The notes: generated by a model from the letters alone, not told the origin. Positions 44,401 through 55,452 are shown, counted from the stretch's first letter. The stretch is DNA of 64,000 nt from Oscheius sp. JU75 (GCA_037178855.1 JASJZC010000007.1:10044001-10108000); one strand, 5' to 3'. Made by a program: numbers and translations.

Positions 44401-46649
44401 AAGTGGAATACGGGGTCCGTTTCAGCGTGGACAATGGTACTTGGATGGAGGAAAAGAGGATGAAAAGTTTGGGGACTCAGGTTGTACCTTGGCTTTACCG
44501 ACTAACCGAATTTATAGAAAGATTCGCCTATGCACTCTTCCGGAGTTCAGGCTCGTCCAAATTTGGTCACTTCTCACACCCAATATGTATTCTCATGTGC
44601 CAGTGATCAGCACTCTCAAACTGAAATCATGACCAAGAACAAACGAAGTCAGGTGGGAAGCAAAATTTTAACTTTCCTGCTTTTTACTAAAGTTTAAATT
44701 AGGAAGTCGACGCTAGCGTGGGTAAAACCTCTACAGGAATGGTAACTGAAGAAGAAGACATTCCACCTGCTCCGACTGGAATCCTCTGGAGCGATTTCGA
44801 TCCAGTGATCGAGAAATGGGACGACGAGACGAGTCAAGCGAGTCAGCTATCGAAATCCTCGAGAGAAAGGGAAAATTCTGACAGAACAGAAGTTTTGGGA
44901 GATGCTTCAACCCGAATAGAGCAAGAAAGCGATTTGACTAGCGTGGAAACAACCTCTGAGATCAAAGAGACTGGTTCAAAAACCGCCGAGATTGGACAAG
45001 AAACCGGCTCAAAAAGCACTGAAGTTGGTATCCAAGATACCAGTTCGAAAACCTCCGAAGTTGGACAAGAACACTCGGCAGGTTCTTCAAAAAAGATAGT
45101 CAAGAAAAAGAAGAAGATAGTCCAGCACGATGCCGGCTGTAGCGCTTTTCCGGAGACGGAAGAAACCGAAATGCAGGCGACGGTAGTGATGGAATCTAAA
45201 GCTTCAGGATTTGAGGAACAAGAAGACTGGATCAAGGTTCGAACTGCACAGCACAACACTGCTTCATCCCTTGCATTTTTTTTGTCTTCAGTCGCACGAC
45301 ACTTTTCTGACTAGACACTTTGTTTTTAAGCTGCACTCACTTTCGGGCAATATCACATTCAATATTAGTCAAGTGTCTTCATTTCGATCTTTTTAGGTCT
45401 ACGTCCAGGAACTTGACGAGGAACGTCGTAACCGGATGTTTGACATTGGAATACAGACCGGTGTTCTGGCGCGTGTCCAACATATGTACGGTAGAAAGGA
45501 GGTGGCTACTGAAGAAGGCGGGAACGTTGACATTTTGAAAGTCAGTCTGAGGAAAACTGACTCAACGGAGACACTCTCGAAGAAGAAGCATGAAGGGTAT
45601 GTGGTATCATTATGGTCTAAATGATAGTATTCAGAAGCCAAGAATCGTTGAGCCATGCCAGTTCTGTCAAAAGCATCGCTGAATCAATTGACGATAATCC
45701 AACAACATGGCCGGGTACGGCGAGCACGTCAAAGTAATCCAATCTTTCTAATGCAACCGATACTTCCTAGATCTAAAACTGAAGTGAGGCGGACAACTTC
45801 TATGAAGAAGCCTGCTAAGAAAAAGGATCGGGGAGCTGGAGAGGTTGCTGAGACTGTAGGTTTTTTGAACCAGCTTAAACCAGACAATCGGATTATTAAC
45901 TACCAGCCACGACATTCTTCACGACATTGTAACCCTGTCAACCTGTTTGACATCCAGATCTCTACTGATATACAGTCCTTAAGCTGGTAGTACTGGAATA
46001 AGCGCCTCGGGTCATTGTGTTCTTGGTACGCTCGTGATTTTCCACTTCAGTGTACATCTGCAAAATTAGGTATACGATAGGGATTTCATCTGTAAGCATA
46101 CAGAATGAGTAATCATCCGGATCGCAAATTCACAGTAAGACAGATCATGTTCAACTTTCTGTGGCATGATTTCTAGTTATTTGGAGTGTATAAAATGCGG
46201 AACCGCATTGCTAGAATTACGAAGTTACACGGCCCATGCTGCGCCGAGACGCCTGTTTCAGTACTACCATTAACTTTTGCAGCCCAAAACTGTTCTACTT
46301 GCCGTTTACAGCATGTCAAAGTCAATTTTACATTTAATCCGCAACAACCTTTCACTTTACTGTTTCCTAACTAAAAGTTTCTGTCATTCTATCATCCTGT
46401 ATTCTGACCATTACACCAAATTCTGTCCCCGCGTGGCTTGCTAATCTGTCGTATCTTGCCCTATCCCTATTATTTTTTAGACTCACAAAGTCAGAGCAGA
46501 TTGATTCTAACTTTACTGGATAGCACGCAGACTGACAGATCCACACACATCTTTGGCATCAGACGTTAACTTGGTTTCAGATCCGTCGCTTTGAACGACG
46601 CAACGCGCCCGAAGAAAAACGCCCCCGATCCAGCTCATCAGAACGTTAA
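38499..46649 (+). CDS. Two-pore (K2P/TWK) potassium channel with very long Q-T-rich tail
   Basis: Leak potassium channel. Exon 1 is 38499-38516, then 38561-38715, 38753-38870, 38986-39059, 39099-39262, 39300-39477 and onward. TM1 (LLILIVLYSCFGAWLF) is followed by pore 1 with filter TIGYGN across the 39262/39300 join, TM2 (YSFVGIPITLVLLNGLGDF), TM3 (IVVMFGSAAIFTML), pore 2 with TIGLGD (about 39958-39975) and TM4 (IIAMGLMLVGLAMVTV). The frame then reaches TGA 40518-40520 unless an apparent GC-AG intron (CAG/GCACGA ... TTTAG, about 40492-40530) is removed. If it is, about 15-20 further exons add roughly 1,200-1,300 acidic residues with dozens of motifs such as CQTE, SVQT, GIQTG and STQTD. The last exon is ambiguous: stop at 46569 or 46649, with AATAAA at 46661. 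Channel core certain; one-gene model likely but unproven. Confidence 0.8.
39738..39815 (+). other. Inverted repeat inside a K2P intron
   Basis: TTACGTACTTTCT (39738-39750) and its perfect reverse complement AGAAAGTACGTAA (39803-39815) flank a 52-nt spacer in the intron between the exon ending FSAII (about 39719) and the exon starting 39862. In the pre-mRNA it would form a 13-bp stem that brings the intron ends together. It may equally be the ends of a tiny foldback insertion. Confidence 0.65.
40860..41313. repeat. K2P intron with CCGTAC-type array
   Basis: 454-nt intron between exons that join as ...DEGIQ/TWPSS. It contains units such as AGTACTGTCTCCACAGCC, CTCCCGTACAG, CACGTACCGTATCAGCAGC and CACCCGTACCATTACAGC, all on the plus strand. 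Confidence 0.6.
42162..42548. repeat. K2P intron with CCGTAC-type array
   Basis: 387-nt intron with units at about 30-45-nt spacing: CTCCCGTAGTATTTAG, CGCGTATAATCTCGG, CCGAACCGTCTCACTAG, TTTCCGTACAGTC, CTCCCGTACCATCTCG. Same family as the arrays in the HEATR5, PLEKHD1, SKP1-related and iRhom introns. Confidence 0.65.
43874..44156. repeat. K2P intron with TTGACAGG-type repeat
   Basis: Intron with recurring AGCTGACAG, GGTGACAGATTGACATG, AGTTGACAGGCACATGAC, AGATTGACAAGGATGGG. This second repeat family also fills two iRhom introns and parts of HEATR5 introns. Confidence 0.65.
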
Positions 46650-46689
46650 CATTTGTGTATAATAAAGCGTTTCCTTATAAATATACAGA

Positions 46690-49511
46690 TTACAGATTGA
46701 TACAGTTATTATCATTGATGTCCTTCTCCTCTTTCTCTTTCGGACGACGCATTGAACTTCTTGTTCCGCGCTTGGAGCGACGAAGTGATCTGTAATGAGG
46801 TGGCTATTACAGAACTCAGGGAATTAGATTTGCGGAAACTTGTTAGAAAATCGTGCGGGGTAGAAAGGATAGAAAGGATAGAGCGCTTTATCACCTGGTG
46901 TAGGTTACGTAGTTTGCCGGAGCTGGCTCTTCCTTACTTGAAAACAAATCAAATACCGTCCTAATTTGTTAGTGTCATTATTTTTAAGTGGCTTACTTTC
47001 TGGCATACAGAGCTTGTCTCATGATTCCTGTACGGTTGGCCTCGAGCTTAGCATCTTCAGCACAGCGCTCGAAAAATTCTGGAATCTTAATTTTGTGATA
47101 AGATTTCATCCTACCTCTTAACTTGTGAACATCTGGCATGATATGTTCTTGCAATTCGCTCATCTGAGCTCCTGTCATTTTCAAAGCCATCTCAAGGTGT
47201 TCCAGAGCTTTCTCGGCAGCTTGGAGCTGTTTTTCTGCACCCATCCTGGCCACCATCTGTTCACGGAGCTCGGCCTCTGTCATTTCCTTCTGTTCACTCA
47301 CTTCCTGAAACGAATTTGTTCTTTTGAGATTAAACGTCGTACCTTTAGGTTGACCAAGAGATCTTGGGTCTGCTTTGTGTAGTACTGTCTCTCTTTCTCC
47401 AAGTCTTGGGTCTTTTGTTCATTCAGTCGAAGCCTGGAAACTGGGGTTTTATCTATTTGAGCCATCTCTTTGAGATCCAAGCAACCGTAAGGCCACTCAT
47501 AATGTCAGCTAGATAGGTTTCTTCTCGCCCGTATTACCTCAGCAGGCCGATATATTTTGTCGAGAAAGACAGCAGACAGACAAATGCTTACGAATACCCT
47601 CGCGGTTACAATTCTAACAAATGCCAAATAGCCAATACGGTCTCCTCTGTTGTAGGAACTCTTACACGTACCATTTCGGTAGTATAGCATGCTTATACCG
47701 GTACTAGCTATTTTTGGACAAGTTCCCGCTCGTACTGTCTTGGCATCCGGACATTTTCCTACCCGTATCTCAACAATTGATATGAATCGTGCTCCAACTG
47801 CTTCAGCAGCATGGCATTCTATCTCTTACAGTTCCTTTGGAGAAGTTCCCCTGCTGTTTTAACGACCACATATTTCCTCACTCATACTTTCTTGGTAGCA
47901 CGGTTGTTTCTGGCGCGGACTGCTTCTGCTAAAAACTTACAGGGTCTCAATCTTGTCTCTCTCAGCTTGAAGACACGTAGTCTTGGTCTCGATTTCCATC
48001 AACCGGTTCTTCAGGTTGCAAGTGGTCGTGCTCATGTTTTGCTTCTCCAGTAGGAACTGTTCTCTCTCTCTCAAGATTTCACTCAACTGCTCTTGCACCT
48101 TCTCTTTTTCAATATTCAATGTCTAAAAACAATCATTCTAAGCAACTTTCCTCTCCCCACATACCTCCATGTTTGTTTGCAAATGTTCCGTCTTTGAATT
48201 GAGAGACAGCTTCTCCTGCTCCAGTGTCTTTTTCATCTCATTAGTTAGCTTCAACTCGCTGAAACGTGTCCCCTATTCTGACGCAGTCTGTTCATACAAA
48301 CTTTTTCACATTTTGAAGATCATCTTTCAGCTTTTTCGTTGTACGGATTAGCTTTTCTCTCTCCTCTTCGAGTTCAGCCTTTAGCTTCTCCAACTCCTAA
48401 AAGGAGAGAGCTATTTCCATAGCAGCGGGCGACCTACCGCAGCTTTCTCATGTTCCAGCTGTCTCCCCTTGACTTCTTGCTCTAAGCGCTCCTCATAGCC
48501 CTTCTTCTCCTCATTAAGCATTAGTCCCTTGGATTCCAGCTCTCGAATCATCGTCTCTCCAACCAGGGTGTTTTTGTAAGAACTAAAACATTGTTACATT
48601 GGGGGAGCCACCTACATTTTGGTTGCATTTCTCAGCGAATTCAGCCAAAGTTCTTGGATTTTATGGTCGGGGGCCGAGACTATGATAGCTGACGGGAACT
48701 GGGGATGAGCGATTAGGAGACAGTGCTTCTTTCCAACGTCTCCGCCACAAACAATGGAGCAGCCGATGAGGGGGATGATTCCCTGAAAAGCTTTCTAAAT
48801 ATAACAGTTCCTAGTAAAGAGGCTCAACATTCTTCAAGAGTGATGCTTTCAAAAATAGATAGTGGTTTTATAGCATATTCTGACATGAGAAATCTATCTG
48901 TACCACATTTCATACTGGGATAAGGCTAGGACCGAAAAACAGGCTTCCAATCCACTTTAAAGCTCGCGACTTTTTCGGATTTCAGGTGAACCGAAATTTG
49001 TAACTTTCAAATTTGCGATGCTTTAACTCTGCAGTTGTAGAGAAGTTCAAAAACTTCAAGGTGAATACCACCTACATACCTTTGGATGTAAATCAATTCT
49101 CTTGGTCTTCTCAAAAGTCTTCTTGTAACCCGTGCTGTAGTAAATGAGGAAGCACTCTTTCAATATGAAGAATCTGAAACCATTCAACTGTTCGGTTCAC
49201 TAGGCCCTACCTCTTTGTCCACTTGGCGGGCCTGTTTTTCTTTTTGTACTTCTTTAAAAGCGTCCCAAAGCATTGGACACCATGAAGGGGGCCGAGATCC
49301 TCATAAGGCTCTTCTGGAGTCATGTCATAGGGATTCGATTCCTTGCGCCGCCCAACACCGAGATTGGAAAACTGACAACAATTATTGGGTACCCAAAATT
49401 TATGTGAACCTGGAAGGACAGACTCCTCAAAATGCCCTTCTTCTCCTTCGGGGCGACTCCGGGAGGAGGGGGAGGCGGGGGAGCCTTCTTTTTCTCCCTG
49501 CTCGGTTCCAT
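46690..49511 (-). CDS. PLEKHD1: PH-domain coiled-coil protein, PLEKHD1 homologue
   Basis: Start ATG 49509-49511, two nt after a CTTCTAG, a likely trans-splice site. The N-terminus is basic and proline-rich (KKKAPPPPPPPG), unlike vertebrate PLEKHD1. A PH domain follows in about 49260-48600: GTLLKKYKKKNRPAKWTKR, RFFILKECFLIYYSTGYK, HPKGIIPLIGC and LWLNSLRNAT. Then a long coiled coil runs through 48580-47000 (for example LEKLKAELEEEREKLIR and QKTQDLEKERQYYTKQ). The family-specific C-terminal block is EFFERCAEDAKLEAN with IMRQALYARK, and a basic end SLRRSKRGTRSS stops at TAA 46690-46692. Order and spacing match PLEKHD1. Its molecular role is poorly known; membrane phosphoinositide binding is inferred from the PH domain. 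The gene converges with the K2P channel with about 40-120 nt between stops. Confidence 0.87.
47482..47938. repeat. PLEKHD1 intron with CCGTAC-type array
   Basis: A roughly 460-nt intron within the coiled-coil region. Units on the plus strand include CGCCCGTATTACCTCAGCAG, ACGTACCATTTCGGTAG, GCTCGTACTGTCTTGGCATC and ACCCGTATCTCAACAATTG. The repeat is antisense to the host gene here, but sense in the K2P introns. Confidence 0.6.
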
Positions 49512-50752
49512 ACCTAGAAGTGTGAGTCAGTTTTGGATGAAAAGAAATGTAATCCGCTAATAATGAACAAAGGAATTATGGACACGGCGGCGATTTCAGA
49601 CGAGAGAGGTCGCCGGCGCTGCTGGGGGGAATATCCCCCGAGATAATTTGAATACGACGCACACAGTGACCTAATATGCCCTGTTTATGCGCTGTCATCG
49701 CGTATCAAAGCCTCCGGGGGAGAAAGGCAAAAGTCCGAAGAAAGTGAACATATATCCAGTGAGAGGAATTTGCAGCATTTAAAGGGTCAATAGTTTAAAA
49801 AAAAGGGGGGGAAGGGGAAGGGGAAAAGAGAATTACAAGAAAGGTAGTAGCGGTCATGGAGGGGAGACTTCCAGCTGCAATTGGAAGAAGGCGGCTCGGA
49901 TAAGATGACGGTTTGACAGAAGGCAAACAGCCGAATTTGTCCGGGCGCGCAGTTTCTGCGAGACGACACGCGAGCCATGAGATCTCAGGTGTACAGCCTC
50001 GGTGGTGGGCTAGCCTATCCGGGAGGGGAGCAAAAACAAAGGAAAACAGCGAGGCCGAAATCCGGAAAATGATTTCGATCAGGGTTAATTATAGTTTCGA
50101 GAGGGGACGCGTGGTATACAAGATAAGATGTCACGATTTTGGAGGGTGAAGTTAGTTACGGTTTTAAGGTATGATTTTGGTCTTTTTCCTGTATCTCGTG
50201 TCGTTCTGTCTTTGTCATTTCCTCATTGTCTCTTGGTCTCTCTATCTCTATAACACTGTCTGGTTACATGCTTCTACTGCAGAAGAGCCAAAGAGTAGTC
50301 TTGTGAGCTGTTTTGTAATCGCAACCCTGTGAATCCGCTTCCTAAACCATTTCGAGCAGAGTTACTAACAGTTTTGAAAGAGGGGACATGCTTTGCAAAG
50401 TTACACTTTGACAGTTGAACCCAGTTTGTCTATCTATCCTGCCTATTTTGCGCGTATTTCTCTAGTCGATCCATCAGGACAGGTGATATTTCTATACTGT
50501 TTTTGGTTCCAAAACTGACTGGGCATGGTATTTCAAACCCAACGTCGCAATATAGTTGTTTTTTTGTTAGAGATTCTAATGCACATTATTTAAGCTTTGT
50601 AACACTGCTGTCTGCCATATACTTGTACCGATGGTGAACTTTTCCTCCTCTCTAAATATCTTTCCAGTTTTTCCATTTTGAATCAAAGATATGGTACAGC
50701 CAAAATCTGCAAATTGACTTGACAGTCCACAATTAATCCTATTGCCACCAGA
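49512..50752. other. Intergenic region upstream of PLEKHD1
   Basis: Holds the presumed PLEKHD1 promoter. A G-run cluster at 49804-49824 (seven G, then two runs of four G separated by AA) could form a quadruplex, and 49625-49640 is a small G5/C5 hairpin. No gene supportable. Confidence 0.5.
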
Positions 50753-51391
50753 ATGTTCTGCTTTGTTCCTCAGACAGAGCTTACCAAAGAAGATTCCTAC
50801 CATTTGTCTCGAACCTGGCATTACTCACATTTTAATCCCTCCAATCGGATGCTCCCCCAGCTTTCCGAGCCATTGTTCATCCGCCTGTCGTCAGACAGCC
50901 TCCTTCCAATAGCCATTTTTCATAGCCGCAGTCCTGTTATTTTCTTGTCAAGGTTACGTGGCTACCCGCGGCTTACTAGCTCACTTTCAGCTCTGGAGGC
51001 CTCTCTTCCCATCATGGCAAGCCCCCTCGTTGAGCATCCAGTTTTAAAGTGAGTAAAATTTTTATGAGGACATGTAAGTTCTGTTCAGTGACATAAATCG
51101 CACTGCTCCAAGTCCCGAAGTACTTGTTTATGCCCTGCTTGGAGCCCTGAGTGGTGTGGTCTTTTGTCTTAGCTGGCTCTACTATCTCCTCTATAAGTAT
51201 CAGTTCGACGAAGATATCTGCTACACAGTTGGTTTACGTGCGATTTTATGAAAAATTTTAAAATTCAGGAACTTGACAACGACGAAGAGGAAAATCTCAA
51301 TGAGGGTGTGGAATATGGGAGGGCGCAGTCTGACATTGTTCTACAAAATATGCAGCAACCACGGCAAGAGTCACCAGCTACAGCTGCATGA
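50753..51391 (+). CDS. Small single-pass membrane protein, unknown
   Basis: Three exons. The C-terminal part is solid: ...VEHPVL joins across a short intron (about 51052-51090) to NDINRTAPSPEVLVY, a transmembrane helix (ALLGALSGVVFCLSWLYYLL), then KYQFDEDICYT joined to an acidic cytoplasmic tail (ELDNDEEENLNEG) that stops at TGA 51389-51391. AATAAA follows at about 51408. Start options are ATG 50753 (about 185 residues) or the internal ATG 51014 (about 98 residues). TTCCTCAG at about 50773 could also be an acceptor. Topology fits a type III membrane protein with an NRT glycosylation site outside. No family recognised. Confidence 0.6.
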
Positions 51392-51477
51392 TGTTTGCAT
51401 TACTGTAATAAACAGTAAAGCCAAAAGAAATAACTGTCTATTTTATTACTAGCAAAAAAGCACAAGATTCCAAACGG

Positions 51478-52081
51478 TCACTTTTTCTTTTGTATCTTGC
51501 AAGCTCTGTGCAGTGAAACTTTTCCTCCAGCTTCGAGCTCGTGTTCTGGCTGGGGACCATGCTGAAAACAATATTTTTGTAGCAAATGTCCCATACTAGT
51601 TTTATCGGGTATTCCAAAACTTGAACCAAACCTGAACGACCGCAGTCGACCTTTCTGTCTCCCTGTCTCTCTGTACTTCTGACTTTCTGTCTCTTGGTCT
51701 CTCTATCTCTATAACAAAGTTTAAACCAACATGCGGGATGAGAATCACGTTGCCAGCTTCGTTAGCCTGCTAAAGTTTGACATTCGTTCGATTTTCAATC
51801 GAACTTACCTCTTTTTCGATAGGATGAACCTCTTCAAAATGTTTGCCAATTGTTTCATTATTTAGAATTCTTCGTTGCAAATTGTACACTTAAGACAATT
51901 TGCGGGTTGCATGACAGTCTGAAAAAAAAACTTTCGTTGATGACAGTAAATCGAACCATGCTCCTGATCTTGGGATGCTTAAATACAAAGTGTTCCTCGT
52001 ACTCATTACCCTACGAGGCGCAGCTGTATCGGCATAAGGGACATTCCTTTAGCACAATAGGGTTCGGATTCTGAAATTGCC
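51478..52081 (-). pseudogene. C2H2 zinc-finger locus with broken frame
   Basis: Two C2H2 fingers are recognisable on the minus strand: CPLCRYSCAS then GNEYEEHFVFKHP (about 52055-51980), and CTICNEEF then NNETIGKHFEEVHP (about 51895-51810). Each is interrupted between its Cys pair and His pair. The first has an in-frame TAG at 52011-52013; without that codon the spacing is the canonical 12 residues. The second has a frame break near 51859-51866, where one base is missing. Flanking splicing still works: a short intron (VHPIEKE to QANEAGNV), then exons ending GKVSLHRACKIQKKK (TGA 51478-51480) or continuing to a stop at 51438. Either a recent pseudogene or an assembly or base-call problem. Confidence 0.55.
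51650..51720. repeat. TGTCTC/GAGACA tract in zinc-finger locus intron
   Basis: On the minus strand the intron reads AGAGACCAAGAGACAGAAAG and similar. It matches the tracts in introns of myosin V, the chemoreceptor and the receptor kinase, in the same orientation relative to the gene. Confidence 0.6.
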
Positions 52082-52677
52082 AGTTTTTGACACGAGACGG
52101 GTTCGCGAACGTTACAAAATAAGATACGTTTCGGTTTACAATTTTGAACAAAATTTCAGAACTGTTTCTTAACCCATTCCCCGTCCCTCGAACCCAACGT
52201 CCCTAGAGAGACTCAATGACAGTTATAACCTGATTCCTTTGATCTTTAACCGGTTTCTATACCCTTCTGTCAGTCTGTTTTGGTCCCCTTCCCTCTCACT
52301 TCTATCTACCCGCATGTTTTCCTCAAGTCGAGCTACTCTGACAGAAGCAACATTCTCCCAACGAAGCTATCTCCCAAACTGACTTGATCTGCAAACAATT
52401 AGTGAGCGCACAGAGTAGTGCAATCTAGTTGCAATAATGGCTTCAGACAGACAGAGACGCTTTTTAAAATAGATTGACTATCGTTTTGGTTCGTATAGGA
52501 GATGGCAACCGACTGTCGCAGAGATAATACAGAGAGACAGAGAGATAAAGGAAAAGAGAAATAAAGACTGAGAGACTTGGTGACAGAAAGACAGAGCGAC
52601 AGAGAGGCAAATAGATATAATTTATGGATAAACTCTTTATTATTGCACTTTGGACCTGTAATAATGACAAATATGAC
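52082..52677. other. Intergenic, GAGACAGAGAGA-rich
   Basis: No gene supportable. 52526-52612 is a run of GACAGAGAGA-type units on the plus strand, just downstream of the ground-like gene stop. Confidence 0.5.
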
Positions 52678-53984
52678 TTAAAGTTGCCTGTAGGTGTAGC
52701 AAGAAACATCTCCCTTGGTTTCCTGGCAATACAGTTCGGTATTTGTAACATAACTGAAGTCGCCGTTGGCGCAGATAACATCAAATCGTCCTCCGAACTG
52801 AGCTTCAGCAGCCAGCTGGATGAGTCTCTTCGAGCTGTTCAAGTTATCATCCATGTTTTCGAGCATCAGATTGCGAAGATCATCAGAGTTGCAGAGAGGG
52901 TCGTCCGAGAGCTTGAGCTGAGAGATGTCAATGACTTTGTCCTCTCCCTTGTCATTCTTGCTATCCTTCTCGGTCTTGCCCTCAGACTTGGTCTTGTCAC
53001 TGGCCTCTTCAATAACCTCAGCATTCTTAGAGGCAGCAGCAACCGAGACAGAAACGTTGCTCTCTTCTTTCTGAAAAGTGTATGTCTAGAGACTTGACAT
53101 GGTTCGTACGTATTCGGATGTCTCCTCAGGCTGTGTTTGTTCAGAAGGCTGGACCTCGGTGGCGGCGACCTGAAACATCTGGTTCATGCTTGGTCAAGAC
53201 TGCCCCCGGAACTACATGCAGCCAAACTGGCTTGCAACACTGGAATTCCGTAACGCGCCATGCAGGGGGGTATGATATATTGCCGCGTAAAAACACAGCT
53301 TACCCACGATTATACTGTCAACCGCACGAACATGAACAATCGACATACCTGATAGTTTTCCTGAGTCTGCTGGGCGGGCTGTACGGCTTGAGCAGGGGCG
53401 GCAGGAGCCTCCTGGTACTGTCCAGCAGGGACAGCGGGAGCTACAGGCTGCTGTTGGGACTGAGGCTGAGCTTGAGGCTGATATGTCTCTCCTCCAGCAG
53501 GAGCAAAAGACTGAGGCTGAGCAACGGCCTGAGGCTGGTAAATAGGCTGAGGGGCTGCGGGAGCAATCTGCTGGGGAGCGAAGGGAGTTTGTTGAACTTC
53601 AGGAGCTTGAGGGAGAGACTGGGGAGCAAAAGAGGGAGCCTGTTGTGGGACCTGCTGAGGGAAACCACCAGAAACGATAGGAGCCGAGGCATAGTTGTTT
53701 CCGACAGAAGCCAAGGGCTGGAAGGGAGCTTGCTGAGGGAAAGATGAGAAAGAGGGTTGCTGGGAGAAAGATCCGTATCCACCACCTCCGCAAGATTGCT
53801 GAGGACAGGCGGGGGCTAAAAAATGGTTATAGTTTGGAAACGTATCCAACTTACGAAGAGCCGGGGCACAAAGTGGAGCTGGTGCTGGTGGGGGGCAAGC
53901 TGGAGGAGCACCACAACCGCACGAAGATCCTCCACCAAAGAAGAAAGCGTTTGCTACAGGCAACAAAGCTAACAAACCCCACAT
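52678..53984 (-). CDS. Secreted ground-like domain protein
   Basis: Exons 53855-53984, 53349-53815, 53110-53169 and 52678-53070 close exactly into 349 residues. A signal peptide (MWGLLALLPVANA) is followed by a Gly/Cys/Pro-rich start (FFFGGGSSCGCG). Then comes a long low-complexity region of Gln, Pro and Ala with repeated QQ and PQ steps, an acidic Lys/Glu linker, and the C-terminal ground-like domain: PLCNSDDLRNLM, then FDVICANGDFSYV, TELYCQETKGDVSCYTY. That domain is found in nematode hedgehog-related (grl-type) secreted proteins, often made by cuticle-facing epithelia. The ATG directly follows TTCTAG, so trans-splicing or an upstream non-coding exon is possible. Confidence 0.93.
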
Positions 53985-55452
53985 CTAGAATGAAACTTAG
54001 AAATTTGGTTTGGAACAGAAAAGAAAAGCACAGGGGATCATGCGTTTATGCAACCAGTCGGCACACCAATTTGAAAGGAGGCGTGTGTGTAGAAGAAGAA
54101 TGGCGCACATTAAGGGAAAAGCGTTGGCGACGACCCGTGCAGGTGAGGCGCCTTAAGAAGGACTTGCTATCTCCTTTGTGCGCCGCCTTTTCTCGTCCAA
54201 GTTCAAACCGATTCCCGGAACGGGATGCTAGCCTGGGATGACGAGACCCGTTAGCTTGCCCCCTGATAGTGACCGCAGATCCCGATTTGCCGTCGGGACT
54301 CCGAGATAATAATTTGGCAATTAATTGGGAAGAGAAATACATAGGGTACAAAGAATGAAATCTGAGAAAAGGGAAAGAGACTGCGGTTCACGAGATTTGA
54401 CGGCAAGATACAAAAGCTTGACAACTATCCGAAAACTTTGGGGAACTTAGGGAGTTTCAGAAAAGTCTCAAATCCAGCAATGTTTCAACTGGCAGCTAGT
54501 CTCTCCTTATATAATGGATACACCGACAATAGCACTTTTTCCCGGTATTGTTCCGGTTTGGATAAGAATCGCGCACAGGTGCCAGCGTTGTTTTTCCGGG
54601 CAGATATTTTCCAGATTAATTCAGCTTTTTTGAAGATCCGAATCTCTGGGAAGAAGAATAATGAAATCTTCGAACGAGATCAGGTCCTTGGAGTAAAGAG
54701 AAAAAAATGAACAATGCTGAAAGGAAGAACTAAAGGTATGCGCCCCTTACGGATTTGGTGACCTCAAGAGGGTTCAGATGACGACTTAGATACTCAGCTG
54801 GAAGCCGGTTGCGATCACTTTTCTTATCGGTGTTACTTTGTTTTCACATCCACTTGCATCCTTTGATTTATTTCAGCTACATTTGGAACATTCGACACTG
54901 GCATTTTTCAGAAGATCTCTGTTACAGACCATGCATATCATCCGTGACTACCAATAAAACTGTCCTTTAAAGAGTGACGTTAGATGCCTGTTATCTCAGT
55001 TCATACTCTCAGCAATAGGCTGATGACTCTGCAATCTGCGCAAGAATAATGTTTTCCAAAGCTGAATTATCACAAAGGGGGACAACCCTACAATATGTTA
55101 AACTGGACACAATAATGAATCCGTTTAGCCTCACAGAAGCCAGTTAAAATGAAAGGAGGAAAACAGTATCACTGAATATTGCCAGAATTGCCAGTCCAAA
55201 AGATTTAGCTTGATGACGATCAACTCGATGGAAACATTATAACAATCAGATTCAAACGACCAAGAACATAAAACTCACAAAATTGAATAAGGTGTGATAA
55301 GAAAAACTCATACGTTGTTGACCGTAACGGCGAGACAGCCGTATAAGAGAGCGAATGAAGACTGGATGTCGATTGGCGAAAGACTGAAAGATGATTTTCT
55401 GTTTTGCTCAAATTATACATACATTCACTCGTCAGCTTTTCGAGTAAGAGCC
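53985..55452. other. Intergenic upstream of ground-like gene
   Basis: No gene supportable. A TATATAAGG-type box on the minus strand at about 54505-54514 could belong to the ground-like gene if a 5' intron exists. Other frames are shadows or chance. Confidence 0.45.

Noticed and set aside
53082-53747. 221-codon plus-strand ORF opposite the ground-like gene
   Set aside because: It is antisense to the Gln/Pro/Ala-rich coding exon and its Leu/Ser/Arg-rich composition follows from that.
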